Under the pieces are notes generated by a model, which saw only the letters and a list, made by a program, of their open reading frames with translations, was not told where the DNA came from and made no database searches. Of a stretch of DNA of 64,000 nt, positions 1 through 9,959 are shown one piece after another. Every line of letters starts with the position of its first letter. Within the stretch, counting starts at the first letter, position 1. Both the position numbers and the translations under genes were made by a program. Where the stretch lies: contig NZ_AP017459.1 of NCBI RefSeq assembly GCF_002355835.1, forward strand, positions 186,001-250,000, written 5' to 3'. This DNA comes from Candidatus Endomicrobiellum trichonymphae (lineage in GTDB: Bacteria; Elusimicrobiota; Endomicrobiia; Endomicrobiales; Endomicrobiaceae).

Positions 1-2100
1 CTTAAAGACAAAGCCTTTGCTGTACGTAAATTTACAAACAATAAAGATAAAAGCATAGGCAATACAAGCGGCAGATTTAAGTTTTTTCAAAATTATTCAA
101 AAGATTATAAAGTTTTAGGGGGAGGAACTGAAGAATATGTCGCAGATGCCGCTTTTTTAAACAGGGCTTGTTTTTGGATGTCGACAGGTTCGGGGAAAAG
201 TATTGTTTTGATAAAAACTATTGAACTTTTAGATTATTTACAGAAACAAAAACTTATCCCGAGAAAAGAAATAATGCTGCTTCCAAGAGAAGACTTGATA
301 AAACAGTTTAAAAGAGAAATAGAAGAATTCAACAAAAGCAGAGAAAGAAAAATTGAACTTATAAATCTCATAAACTATGAGGATGATAAACAAGGCTTTA
401 ATTACGACCATTCCATAAAGGTTTATTATAGAAGCGATTTGTTAAGAGATGAGCGCAAAGAAAGTATTTTAGACTACAGAAATTACGATAACGAAGGAAA
501 CTGGTATATATTTCTAGATGAAGCGCATCGCGGAGAAAAAGAAAATTCTTCAGCGCAAAATTATGTTTCTGTTTTATCAAGAAACGGGTTTTTATTTAAT
601 TTCTCTGCAACTTTTACGGAGAATATAGATTACTCGACAACTTGTTTTAATTTTAATCTTGAAAAATTTATCTCAGAAGGCTACGGAAAAAACTTATATT
701 TAAGTCATGCTTGTTTTACTTTTGCAGCCGAAAAAAACGAATTAAGCGAGATAGAAAAACAGCAACAAGTCTTAAAATCTTTACTAGCTTTTACTTTAAT
801 CAAGAAATCAAAAAAACAAGGATATTATCACGATCCTCTGCTTATAACTCTAGTAAATTCAATAAATACAGCCGACTCTGACTTACTTTTATTTTTTAAG
901 AAGATAGAAGAGATAGCAACCGACAGTATCGCATATCAAATTTTTGATAAAGCAAAAGACGAGTTTGAACAAGAATTATCAGACAACAAAAAATATATAT
1001 TTGGGCAAGAAAAATTTTCTTTTGATAAAGAATTATTTGACAAAATTATTCTTAAGGATTTGTTAGAAAATATTTTTAATACTAAAAAGCCCGGCAAAAT
1101 TGAACTTTTAGAAGGCGAAAAGGAGAAAGAAATAGTATTAAAATTAGAAACAACAGATAAACCGTTTGCGCTCATTAAAATAGGCGATGCTAAGAAATTT
1201 CAAAGGGAAAAATTAGGCGGTAATTATCAATATGTAACTTCTCCTGAAAAAAAGACTGTATTTCAAGGGATAAATGATAATGAGGATATAAATCTTTTGC
1301 TTGGAAGCCGTAGTTTTTATGAGGGCTGGGACAGTAATAGACCGAATGTAATAAATATGATAAATATCGGCGGAAAAGAGGCTAAAAAGTTTGTTTTACA
1401 AAGCATAGGACGAGGCGTTAGAATAGAGCCTGTGAAAGGCAAAAGAAAGAGATTACCTGAAAATGATACAAATAAAAATAGACTTTTAGAAACGCTTTTT
1501 ATTTTTGCAACCGATAAGAATTCTATAGCCAGCATTTTTGAAACAATTGAAGAACAGAAAACAAAAGACGAAGAGTTAAAAGGTATTTTTAAAAACACTC
1601 CTCATTATGAGGAAGAAGCGCCAAGAAATAATTTTGCAAAGTTTAATATTTCAGAGCAAACAAAAGAAAACATTAGAGAATATATTAAAGAATTCAATAA
1701 AAACCTTTTATTATTATCTTTAGAAAATCTCAATCTTTTACTTGAGAAAATTGACGACGATAATTTTTTTCAAATAAAAGAGGATAATGTTTATAATGAT
1801 ATGGATTTTTTGTTTAACAAATTGATTTCTCATACTGCTGTAAAAAATAAAAAATTTTCTGGACTTAAAAAACTTGAGGACGAAATAATACATTTTAAGC
1901 ATATAAAAATATCTAATTTAGAAACTGAAAATGTTGAATTGTTAAACTCAGAAATTGAAGATGTAAAAATAGGCAAAAAGAAAGAGGCTGAATTTAGAGA
2001 ATTAAAAATAAAAAATATAGCGAAACATTATTATTTGCCATTAATTTATTCAAGAAAAGAAAAAATAGATTATATAAACCATATAATTAATAGTAAATGA
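1..2100 (+). CDS. res: Type III restriction enzyme, helicase part (5' partial)
   Basis: This is the ATP-dependent translocase part of a type III restriction subunit, which works with a Mod methyltransferase to cut unmodified DNA. The frame is already open at base 1, so the start lies outside the window; the first ATG (178) is internal because it sits on the Walker A motif TGSGKS (184-201). A DEAH box lies at 517-528. Superfamily 2 motifs V and VI appear as YEGWDSNRPN and QSIGRGVRIEP near 1320-1430. The frame stops at 2098-2100, just where the family normally continues without a break into the nuclease domain, which is found immediately downstream in another frame. A single Res polypeptide is usually about 900-1000 residues, so this is either a frameshifted gene or a split one. 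Family assignment is firm; activity is doubtful. Confidence 0.85.
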   Translation, partial: LKDKAFAVRKFTNNKDKSIGNTSGRFKFFQNYSKDYKVLGGGTEEYVADAAFLNRACFWMSTGSGKSIVLIKTIELLDYLQKQKLIPRKEIMLLPREDLIKQFKREIEEFNKSRERKIELINLINYEDDKQGFNYDHSIKVYYRSDLLRDERKESILDYRNYDNEGNWYIFLDEAHRGEKENSSAQNYVSVLSRNGFLFNFSATFTENIDYSTTCFNFNLEKFISEGYGKNLYLSHACFTFAAEKNELSEIEKQQQVLKSLLAFTLIKKSKKQGYYHDPLLITLVNSINTADSDLLLFFKKIEEIATDSIAYQIFDKAKDEFEQELSDNKKYIFGQEKFSFDKELFDKIILKDLLENIFNTKKPGKIELLEGEKEKEIVLKLETTDKPFALIKIGDAKKFQREKLGGNYQYVTSPEKKTVFQGINDNEDINLLLGSRSFYEGWDSNRPNVINMINIGGKEAKKFVLQSIGRGVRIEPVKGKRKRLPENDTNKNRLLETLFIFATDKNSIASIFETIEEQKTKDEELKGIFKNTPHYEEEAPRNNFAKFNISEQTKENIREYIKEFNKNLLLLSLENLNLLLEKIDDDNFFQIKEDNVYNDMDFLFNKLISHTAVKNKKFSGLKKLEDEIIHFKHIKISNLETENVELLNSEIEDVKIGKKKEAEFRELKIKNIAKHYYLPLIYSRKEKIDYINHIINSK

Positions 2101-2107
2101 GAGCGAA

Positions 2108-2482
2108 GTGAAATTTATTCAGGCTCTTGAAAAATATATAAGTCGAGAAAATATATCATCAGAATGGATGTTTAGCAAAATAGACGAAACTTTGGACGAA
2201 AAAATTGGAATACCGTATTTTTACAGAAAAGATAACAGATACAGAAAATTTTCCCCTGATTTCATCTTTTGGATTAAAAAAGGGAATAATTATAAAATTA
2301 TATTCATAGATCCTAAAGGAACAAGCCATGCCGATTATGAGAACAAGGTTGATGATTTTGAAAAGTTGTTCCTCAGTCTCAACACTCCCTATCCCTATAA
2401 AGGACTAAATATTGAGTTTGATTTAAGGCTTTATACTGATGATACCAATAAATCCCATAGGGGGGGGGGGGGGGGAATATAA
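2108..2482 (+). pseudogene. res: Type III restriction enzyme, C-terminal nuclease domain (out of frame)
   Basis: This 124-residue frame carries the PD-(D/E)XK endonuclease core typical of the Res C-terminus: SPDFIFW, then IIFIDPKG, giving the D...DxK pattern. The start shown is a GTG at 2108 with no convincing ribosome-binding site. The frame is open back only to 2087 and overlaps the end of the helicase frame, so I read it as the same ancestral gene shifted by an indel near 2087-2100. The 3' end runs into 16 G bases. With the present length it adds five glycines and stops at 2480-2482. With one G fewer it would read on through YWHTNGDFSFLK to a stop at 2523-2525, which looks like a natural Res tail. 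It could instead be translated by coupling as a separate subunit. Confidence 0.7.
2460..2475 (+). repeat. Poly-G tract (16 G) in a restriction gene
   Basis: Sixteen consecutive G residues occur inside the last codons of the nuclease frame. Such tracts are classic slipped-strand sites in type III systems of other bacteria. Here the tract length decides which of three C-termini is made. The exact count may vary between cells or be affected by sequencing. Confidence 0.9.
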
Positions 2483-2870
2483 GACATATTGGCATACTAA
2501 TGGAGATTTTTCTTTTCTGAAGTAAAACCTTTTAGGGGCAAGCTATAAGATTCTTTGATTAGCGGAACTCACAATAATTTCACTGAAAGCAAACATCAAA
2601 AATAAGCAAAATATATACGCATATTAATGGTTACTTTGTAAAAGTTTATATGCTTGTAACAATAAACTTCCTACTCTATTATAAGAATTTAAAAATCAAA
2701 TTTAACAGGTATTAAATATGTTTGTAGCATTGAGAAACTTCTCATAAACAGCGGGAGAAATTTTCCTGCCGGCGAAATAAGTTTTTCTGGTATTATTTCT
2801 GCAACAGAAAGGCACATTTTTATAACGCGATTAAACAGAGAATAACGACTAAAGGCATAAATCTGATATT
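2483..2870. other. Intergenic region, no gene recognised
   Basis: This 388-base AT-rich stretch lies between the restriction remnant and the convergent radical SAM gene. I found no sustained frame, tRNA or clear hairpin terminator. It contains the alternative ends of the poly-G-dependent frames (stops near 2520 and 2525). Confidence 0.5.
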
Positions 2871-5405
2871 TTATGGTTCATATATTTCCCCATTTTTTGT
2901 TTCAATATATAAATTAGTTCTTTCAACTGCATATATTTTCCCGGAATTGTCTTGATTCCCCAGCAGTTTTTTTAAAACCGCTTCAGGTCTTACAGATTTG
3001 CCGCTGCTAAAACGAAGCTGTAATTTTAAAACGCTGTTTTCATTTTTGAAAGATTTTATTAAAGGTTTAGCATCGATCTCAACGGTTTTCCCTTTTTTCG
3101 TTTTCTCCACTATAATTAAACCTTGAGATAAAAATTTATCGATTTTTTCCTGAGCGATATCTGCATTTTTTATTTTATACTCTGAAATGTTTGACGAAAT
3201 GTTTATAGCCGGAAAATTTAAAGGTACTTTTTTTACGTCGAGTAATCTAAATCCATCCGGCAGCGCTTTTGAAAATTCCAGCTTAACATTTTCAATATTC
3301 ACTTTCTGCGTAAAATATAATTCCATATATTCGCTTGAACTTTCTTGACCTACAGAAAGCGGCGGTCCGTAAGATGATTTAACCTGAGGACTGAAACCCG
3401 CAGTAAATGCTACGGGAAGTCCAGAACGTCTTGCGGTTCTGCGGAATACTTCAACCTGTTCTAAATGAGACACGAATCTGACGGCGCCTTTTTTTGAAAA
3501 ACGAAGTCTTAAGCGCATAACGGGGGCGTCAGTCGGAATTTTAATCTCCGCATAATTTTCAGGCAGAATGCACTGTGCTTCATAAGATTGTATCGCCGCA
3601 ATATCGACTGTTTCATTTATGCCTTTAGTGTATTCCTTATACAGCGCTTCTTTTGACATACCGAAATTCAGATGCTCCCACGGCAGAATTTCGTCATATT
3701 TTATATTTCTGTACACATAAAAATTTAAATCAATTCCGCTTTCAGCGAGAGCCTCGTCCCATATATCACTGACAAACTTGTCAGTCCACTGGTCGAATCT
3801 CGCACCTTTCTGCCATGCTTTATAAATTACAGATGAAAGCCGCCTGTCACCTTTTGCAATTAAAGCCTCTAAGATACCCGCTCTGCGATTATGCGTTTTT
3901 ACATTTGCCGGAAGTAGTTTATTTAAAAGATTAATTTTTCGTTTTATTTCGTCCGCGCCTGCCATCGGCGCCCATTGAAAGGCTGTCTGTGCTTTCGGGA
4001 CAAAAGGCGAAACAGTAATATTAAAATTTAAATCCTTTGCTTTTTTTCTAACAAGTTTTACGAGGCGTTCTATACCCGCTATATCTTCATCGGCTTCCGT
4101 AGGGAGACCTATCATAAAATAAAGTTTTATAACTTTCCATCCCATAGCGCTTGCGGTAAGCAGAGTTTCAACTATTTGTTTTTCAGAAAGATATTTACCT
4201 ATTACATTACGCATTCTCTCCGTGCCTGCTTCAGGCGCAAAGGTGAGTGTAGGTCTTTTGCTTGTGTTGACATAACGTGCGGCTTTAAGAGAATGTTTGT
4301 TGCATCTTAAAGACGGCAGCGAAATGCTGAGATTTGATTTGCCGCACAAATTGTTTGTTTCAATTAACAACTCGTCTAAATTTTTATAGTCGCTGCACGA
4401 AAGAGACGAAAAAGAAATTTCTTCAAAACCTGTAGATTGTATACCCTTTTTTATGAGATCAAGCAGTTTTTCAGGAGGTCTCTGCCTCCATGGATGGTAA
4501 TATTTTGACGCCTGACAGAAACGGCATTGTCCGGGACATCCTCTTGCCACTTCAATGTTCAATCTGTCATGCACAGTCTTTACAAAAGGGATTATTTTTT
4601 TTTCCGGGAAATACGCATTTTCAAGGTTTAAAATTCTTTTTTTAACAACCGGCTTTATATCTTCTGATACGGGGATTACAGATTTTACAGTATTATCGTC
4701 ATTATATTTGACATTATAAAACGACGGCGCATATACGCCGTCTATTTTTGACAAATTTTTTAAAGTTTCTAATCTTGAAAGCCCGGCTTTCTTAGATTCT
4801 TTACATACGCTTATTATATTTTCTATCGCTTCTTCGCCGTCGCCTAAAACAAACATATCAAAAAAATCGCAGAAAGGTTCGGGATTAGTCAGAGCGGGCC
4901 CGCCGGCGATTATTAGCGGTTCGTCGTCTTTTCTGTCTTTTGAAAATATGGAAATGCCCGATAAGTCAAGAATATTGACAATGTTTGTCGCAACAAGTTC
5001 GCACTGAATTGTAAAGCCCAGAATATCAAAACTCTTTAAATCGCTGCCGGATTCCAGCGAGAAAAGACTAAGTTTTTTTTCTTTTAAAAGCAACTCTAAG
5101 TCGATGTCCGGAGCAAACGCTCTCTCGCAACGGGCAAGCTTTTTTTCATTAATTAAATGATAAAGGATTTCAATTCCGAGATTAGAGGCGCCGACTTCGT
5201 AAATATCAGGAAAACATAAGACTACCGAAAAATCCGCAGACATATCGGCGGGATGCGAATTTAACTCGCTATTTATATATCTTGCGGGTTTTTTCACAAT
5301 ATTTAATATTTCGTTAATTTTGGACAGTTTTTTCATAAGTTGCGTATAACAGCTACTTTTCTCTCGTACTTTCCAGCAGTTTTCCATCGTTGTATTTTCT
5401 TTCAT
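2871..5405 (-). CDS. B12-binding radical SAM protein with C-terminal DUF2344
   Basis: The 844-residue protein matches the TIGR03960-type layout: an N-terminal cobalamin-binding-like region, a radical SAM core with the 4Fe-4S motif CxxxCxxC (in RGCPGQCRFCQ, about residues 287-296), and a C-terminal TIGR03936/DUF2344 domain from about residue 628 (FSKKGAVRFVSHLEQ, then GFSPQVKSSYGPPLSVG). Family members are cytosolic and their substrate is not established; in many bacteria they sit beside rne/rng or rplU, but not here. The ATG at 5405 has a good AGAGG site 5-6 bases upstream. An internal ATG at 5336 matches the usual family N-terminus better but has no ribosome site, so about 23 N-terminal residues may be a local extension. 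The gene looks intact. Confidence 0.85.
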   Translation of the reverse strand: MKENTTMENCWKVREKSSCYTQLMKKLSKINEILNIVKKPARYINSELNSHPADMSADFSVVLCFPDIYEVGASNLGIEILYHLINEKKLARCERAFAPDIDLELLLKEKKLSLFSLESGSDLKSFDILGFTIQCELVATNIVNILDLSGISIFSKDRKDDEPLIIAGGPALTNPEPFCDFFDMFVLGDGEEAIENIISVCKESKKAGLSRLETLKNLSKIDGVYAPSFYNVKYNDDNTVKSVIPVSEDIKPVVKKRILNLENAYFPEKKIIPFVKTVHDRLNIEVARGCPGQCRFCQASKYYHPWRQRPPEKLLDLIKKGIQSTGFEEISFSSLSCSDYKNLDELLIETNNLCGKSNLSISLPSLRCNKHSLKAARYVNTSKRPTLTFAPEAGTERMRNVIGKYLSEKQIVETLLTASAMGWKVIKLYFMIGLPTEADEDIAGIERLVKLVRKKAKDLNFNITVSPFVPKAQTAFQWAPMAGADEIKRKINLLNKLLPANVKTHNRRAGILEALIAKGDRRLSSVIYKAWQKGARFDQWTDKFVSDIWDEALAESGIDLNFYVYRNIKYDEILPWEHLNFGMSKEALYKEYTKGINETVDIAAIQSYEAQCILPENYAEIKIPTDAPVMRLRLRFSKKGAVRFVSHLEQVEVFRRTARRSGLPVAFTAGFSPQVKSSYGPPLSVGQESSSEYMELYFTQKVNIENVKLEFSKALPDGFRLLDVKKVPLNFPAINISSNISEYKIKNADIAQEKIDKFLSQGLIIVEKTKKGKTVEIDAKPLIKSFKNENSVLKLQLRFSSGKSVRPEAVLKKLLGNQDNSGKIYAVERTNLYIETKNGEIYEP

Positions 5406-5878
5406 TTTTCCTCTTTTTATGCTCCCTTTTTTAACTACAGGGACGGGGAAAGGGAACCTAACCTGTCTCTAAACTCTTAGCTTTTATTCCTTTGCTTATT
5501 ATTTATTCGAGGAAAATCAAGCTGAAAAGTATATCCGATAGTAGGCAATAACAAAAAAAATGATGTGCCCCCAATTAAAATGATAGTTAAATATTTTGTC
5601 GGACATCATACCAAAAACCAATCAGTATAAAATTGAATATATGCCTCTCTGAGATATCTTTTTTTTGTTTTTCTGGAAACTCAGTATAATTATACACAAT
5701 TTGCACCCAAAACAAATCTTTCTTTACTTTACGTTTCAATGTATTTTGGCAGTATTTGTGAAGACTGACTGTCAAATAATATAAAAGTCCGCAATAAAAA
5801 CCTAAGGATGGATATATAAAAAACTTGTTAATTTTTATGTTATAATATTAATATCGCAAAACTTCCAGGCGGTTTTAA
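5406..5878. other. Divergent intergenic region, no gene recognised
   Basis: This 473-base stretch separates the radical SAM gene (minus) from the antiporter gene (plus). A 62-codon minus-strand frame at 5587-5775 resembles nothing I know and has no ribosome site. A TATAAT hexamer near 5841 could be the -10 box of the antiporter gene, but I see no good -35 partner. Confidence 0.5.
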
Positions 5879-7654
5879 ATGCACGAGTATCACTTACTTG
5901 AAATTATGGCAGTAGGCTTTACCCTTGCTCTTGCATTTGGTTTTATAACGCAAAAACTTGGACTTTCTTCCATTGTCGGATATCTTTTAGCAGGATTTTT
6001 TATAGGTCCCGCTTCTCCCGGATTTGTTGCAAATTACGGTTTAGCATCCCAGCTTTCAGAAGCCGGCGTCATTCTTTTGATGTTCGGCGTAGGATTACAT
6101 TTTAAAACAGAAGATCTTGTAGCGGTCAAAGGTGTCGCTATTCCGGGGGCTATCATACAAAGTGCTATTGCAACTGTCTGCGGAATATTGACTGGCACTG
6201 CTTTAGGACTTGATTTAAAATCAGCGCTTATACTCGGTTTTGGTCTCGCCGTAGCAAGCACTGTCGTGCTTTTAAGAGTTTTAAACGATAATGATATTGT
6301 CGGCACCGTACACGGGCACGTAGCTATCGGATGGCTTATTGTAGAAGACATTTTAACCGTATTAATACTTGTCGCTCTTCCCAGTCTTATTATAATATTG
6401 TCCAATACGAGAAATGTAGTAGGAAGCATTGAAATACTTAAGGCAATAGGAATTGCTCTAGCGCGCCTTGTTTTATTGTGGATTTTGGTTATGAAAGTCG
6501 GAGGACGGTTTGTTCCGTGGCTTTTGTCAAAAATTGTAAAGGTCCGTTCGGAAGAACTTTTTACGCTTACGGTTTTGGTTATAGCTTTTTTAACGGCAGT
6601 TCTCGCGGCTGTAGTGTTTCAGGCATCGTTTGCGCTGGGCGCATTTTTGGGCGGCATGGTTGTAGGGAAAAGTAAACTAAGCCATCAGGCAGGTGCTGAT
6701 ATTCTTCCGTTAAGAGATGCCTTTGCAGTTTTATTTTTCCTTGCGGTCGGCATGCTTTTTGACTTCAAATTTGTAGTTGAATATCCCCAGCTTATATGCG
6801 TATGTCTTGTCATTGTTTTGCTTGTAAAACCTCTAACCGCTGTATTTGCGGTTTCAGTTTTAGGCTACTCCGTAAAAACCGCCCTCACGGTTGCCTCGGG
6901 ACTTGCACAAGTCGGAGAATTCTCATTTATACTGGCTCAGGAAGCGAAGAGGTTAAATCTTGCCGGAGATATTGTTTACAATACGATAGTCGTATGTTCT
7001 ATCGTATCAATAACTTTAAATCCGTTGTTATTTAAAAAAGTTCCGCCAATTGAAAAATTTCTGCATTCCAGAAAAAAACTGTGGAATATTTTGAATTTTG
7101 TAGCCGACAGAAGAATAAATAAAAGCAACAGAAGTAAGGAGATTGCGAAGAATTTGCTTCCCACCGAAGAATATCTTGCCCAAAAAACAAGTATAATAGT
7201 GGGCTACGGACCTACCGGTAAAAAGGTTACGGATGCGTTGATAGAATATGGTGTAAAACCTATTGTTGTTGAAATAAATATCGATACGGTTAACAGTTTG
7301 AGTTCGCAGGGACAAACGGTAATTTACGGGGATTCGGCAAAAAAAGATATTTTACTTGCAGCGGGCATAAAAAGCGCGGACTATTTAATTATTACAGTCC
7401 CTTCTTTACAGGTGACGTTAGAAACCGCTTTGCTTGCGTCTGCCTTAAACTCAAAAACACGCATACTTGTAAGAGCGCACTTCCTTGACAGTAAAGAAAC
7501 CTTAAAACAAGCAGGCATATCGGGAATAGTTTTTGAAGAAGAAGAAGTTTCAAATGCCCTGACTTCTTTACTGCTTGATGATTTAGAAAAGCAGAGTTTG
7601 CTTGCGACAGCTTCGGAACTTATTAATCAGTCAGTCAACGAAGAACGGAAATAA
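5879..7654 (+). CDS. Kef/CPA2-type cation/proton antiporter with RCK_N domain
   Basis: The 591-residue inner-membrane protein has about 12 hydrophobic segments in its first 390 residues, with the CPA2 signatures GYLLAGFFIGP near residue 35 and GQAGEFSF-like AQVGEFSFILAQEAKR near 345. A soluble C-terminal RCK_N (TrkA_N) domain starts near residue 436 with the Rossmann motif VGYGPTGKKV and the acidic strand end VVEIN, which would bind NAD(H). It probably exchanges K+ or Na+ for H+. The ATG at 5879 has an AGGCGG site 5 bases upstream. No RCK_C domain follows, so it resembles the shorter members of the family. Ion selectivity cannot be read from sequence. Confidence 0.88.
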   Translation: MHEYHLLEIMAVGFTLALAFGFITQKLGLSSIVGYLLAGFFIGPASPGFVANYGLASQLSEAGVILLMFGVGLHFKTEDLVAVKGVAIPGAIIQSAIATVCGILTGTALGLDLKSALILGFGLAVASTVVLLRVLNDNDIVGTVHGHVAIGWLIVEDILTVLILVALPSLIIILSNTRNVVGSIEILKAIGIALARLVLLWILVMKVGGRFVPWLLSKIVKVRSEELFTLTVLVIAFLTAVLAAVVFQASFALGAFLGGMVVGKSKLSHQAGADILPLRDAFAVLFFLAVGMLFDFKFVVEYPQLICVCLVIVLLVKPLTAVFAVSVLGYSVKTALTVASGLAQVGEFSFILAQEAKRLNLAGDIVYNTIVVCSIVSITLNPLLFKKVPPIEKFLHSRKKLWNILNFVADRRINKSNRSKEIAKNLLPTEEYLAQKTSIIVGYGPTGKKVTDALIEYGVKPIVVEINIDTVNSLSSQGQTVIYGDSAKKDILLAAGIKSADYLIITVPSLQVTLETALLASALNSKTRILVRAHFLDSKETLKQAGISGIVFEEEEVSNALTSLLLDDLEKQSLLATASELINQSVNEERK

Positions 7655-7742
7655 GCAGTAAAAAAATATGCATTTGCGTTAGAAGCTGATTTTTATTTGA
7701 CATGACGTGGACTGGAAATAACTTTATCAGGAAATTTACAAT

Positions 7743-8054
7743 TTACTTTTTCTTTTTTTCGGATTTATGCAGTTGCGATTTAAGTTTTTCTATTTCGTTT
7801 TTAAGATTATCGGTCTCTTTACGCGTTATAAAACCAATTTTATTGACTGTCGTTTTTACAGTTTTATTAATTTTTTTTGATAATTCATTTTTTGTCGTTT
7901 CAGCGTGTTTTATAGTTTTGTCAACAAACTTTTTGCCTTCGTCGGCTTCCCTTTTGTTATTTTCAACAAATTTTTTTGCCGCTTCTTCTACTTTCTTTTT
8001 GCCCTTTAATGCTAATCCTATACCTGTATAAAACACTCTTTTCAAGTCTGCCAT
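7743..8054 (-). CDS. Phasin family-like coiled-coil protein
   Basis: This small, highly charged, mostly helical protein of 103 residues begins MADLKRVFYTGIGLALK and continues with K/E heptad-like repeats, ending in a lysine-rich tail. The pattern matches short phasin-family proteins, which coat polyhydroxyalkanoate granules or act as envelope-associated coiled coils; no PHA synthase is in the window, so granule binding is not implied. I chose the ATG at 8054 because GGGAG lies 5-7 bases upstream; the ATG at 8072 lacks a site. The plus-strand frame over the same bases is a shadow. It lies downstream of gatB on the same strand. Confidence 0.7.
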   Translation of the reverse strand: MADLKRVFYTGIGLALKGKKKVEEAAKKFVENNKREADEGKKFVDKTIKHAETTKNELSKKINKTVKTTVNKIGFITRKETDNLKNEIEKLKSQLHKSEKKKK

Positions 8055-8297
8055 GATTTCTCCCTTTGTCATAAGCTGACATATTGCAAAATTACCAGAA
8101 ATAAATAAAGCTTTAATTTTTATTTTTCAATTTTGCTATTCTTTTTAAAAAATTTTCAATATTATACAAAAATATTTAAGTTTTACCATGTTTGTAGCCT
8201 TATAATATTGAGGTGACGAAATCCCCGAAATATCTAGTCTTTTATTTTTCTTTTCCGGGATTGTCAAAATCTTCGCTTTTTTAGATGGCAACGGCGC

Positions 8298-9782
8298 TCA
8301 ATATGCTTTCAGTTTTTCCAGCAGGATTTTATTGACAAGCTGTGGGTTTGCCTTTCCTTTTGACTTTTTCATCACAAGACCGACAATTGCTCCGATTGCT
8401 CTTTCTTTTCCTGACTTAAATTCTGCAACAGCTTTAGGACTTTCAGAAATAGCTTCTTCGCATATTCTTAAAATAGCTGACTCGTCAGAAATCTGCACAA
8501 GTCCTTTTTCTTTTACTATTTTTTCAGGCTCTATTGATTTTTCATACATTTCTTCAAAAACGGTTTTCGCAATTTTCCCCGAAATGGTTCCGTTTAAGAT
8601 AAGAGAAACCAATTTTGCCAAATTTTGACTTGAAATGTGAGTTTCCGCAATACAGGTTTTTGAAGCGTTAAGTTTTGCGTTCAATTCCGTAGAAATCCAG
8701 TTTGCAAGAAGCTTAGCCGCAACGACAAAATTTCCGGATAAGCTGTCGGATTTTTGATTTTTTAAAGCGTTTAATGCTTCTTCATAATAATCTGCAATCA
8801 TTCTAGTTGAAGTTAAATAATCCGCATCGTATTCCGATATTCCGTAATCTTTTATAAATCTCGCTTTTCTTGCTCGCGGTAGTTCCAGAATCTGTTTTTG
8901 CAATTCTTCAATAAAAGAGTCCGGTAAATTAAAAGGAAGCAGATCCGGCTCAGGAAAATATCTGTAATCTAAAGCACTTTCTTTTGAACGCATTGATTTT
9001 GTTATTCCCTCTTCCGCTTTCCAAAGTCTTGTCTCCTGCGTAAGTTTGCCGCCGGAATTAAGAACTTCTTTTTGTCTTTCAACTTCATAGGCTATCGCAT
9101 CTCTTACGCCTGATATTGAATTCATATTTTTAATTTCAACTCTCGTTCCAAGCTCTTTCTGTCCTACAGGACGTATGCTTACGTTTACGTCGCAACGCAT
9201 TTTACCCTCTTCCATATTGCACTCTGAAGTTCCCAAATATTCGACAATATTTTTGAGTTCTTTTAAAAATTCTAACGCTTCATGCTGAGAAATAATCTCC
9301 GGCTCTGTGACAAGTTCCATTAATCCTACGCCGGCTCTGTTTAAATCAAGAAGAGAATAATCAAGTTTTTTGTTGCCTATTTCATGGACAAGTTTTCCGG
9401 CATCTTCTTCAAGATGTATTCTTGTTATGTTTATAATCTTTTCTTTCCCATCGATGGTTATCGCAAGTTTTCCTCTAGAACACAAAGGCGGTTCGGACTG
9501 GGTTATCTGATAGTTTTTGGGGACATCGGGATAAAAATACTGTTTTCTCGCAAAAGTACACCGTTTATTTATACTGAAGTTCAGTGCAAGCCCTGTTTTA
9601 ACTACAGCTTCAACTGCTTTTTTATTTAATATTGGAATTGCTCCTGGCTGGGACGTGCATATTATGCACGTATTTGAATTTGGTTCGGCACCGAACCGTG
9701 TAGAGCATTCGCAAAAAACCTTTGATTTTGTGTTGATCTGCATGTGGACTTCAAGTCCTACTACTGTTTCATAATCAGCCAT
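8298..9782 (-). CDS. gatB: Aspartyl/glutamyl-tRNA amidotransferase subunit B
   Basis: The 494-residue protein is the tRNA-binding kinase subunit of GatCAB, which amidates Glu-tRNA(Gln) and/or Asp-tRNA(Asn). It shows the opening [13 protein letters not shown], zinc-site cysteines C24, C26, C39 and C42, the cradle motif with DLNRAG, and a C-terminal YqeY/helical tail ending [13 protein letters not shown]. The usual CLGLPG sequence reads CTSQPG here, a modest departure. The ATG at 9782 has AAGGT upstream. It is separated from gatA by a dead methyltransferase gene, so gatB is probably transcribed apart from gatC-corA-gatA or as a distal gene. Length is normal. Confidence 0.95.
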
Positions 9783-9959
9783 TGTTTTTTACCTTTTGTA
9801 GTTGTCTATATTTTTAAACCTAATCAAAATGCAGCTTATGCTTACTTCTCCCAAACTATATGCCAGTTTATAACATTGTTTTTTTCTGATGATAACTAAA
9901 ATCCTCTAATTTTTTTGTTTAACCGCTCTTGAATCGTGTCTGTAAACTCTCTTTTGTCC

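Noticed and set aside
5587-5775. 62-codon minus-strand ORF upstream of the antiporter
   Set aside because: No ribosome site and no recognised motif; I could not support a transposase or other gene.
7702-8031. 109-codon plus-strand ORF opposite the phasin-like gene
   Set aside because: Phe/Ser-rich shadow of a Lys/Glu-rich coiled-coil gene that has a strong ribosome site.
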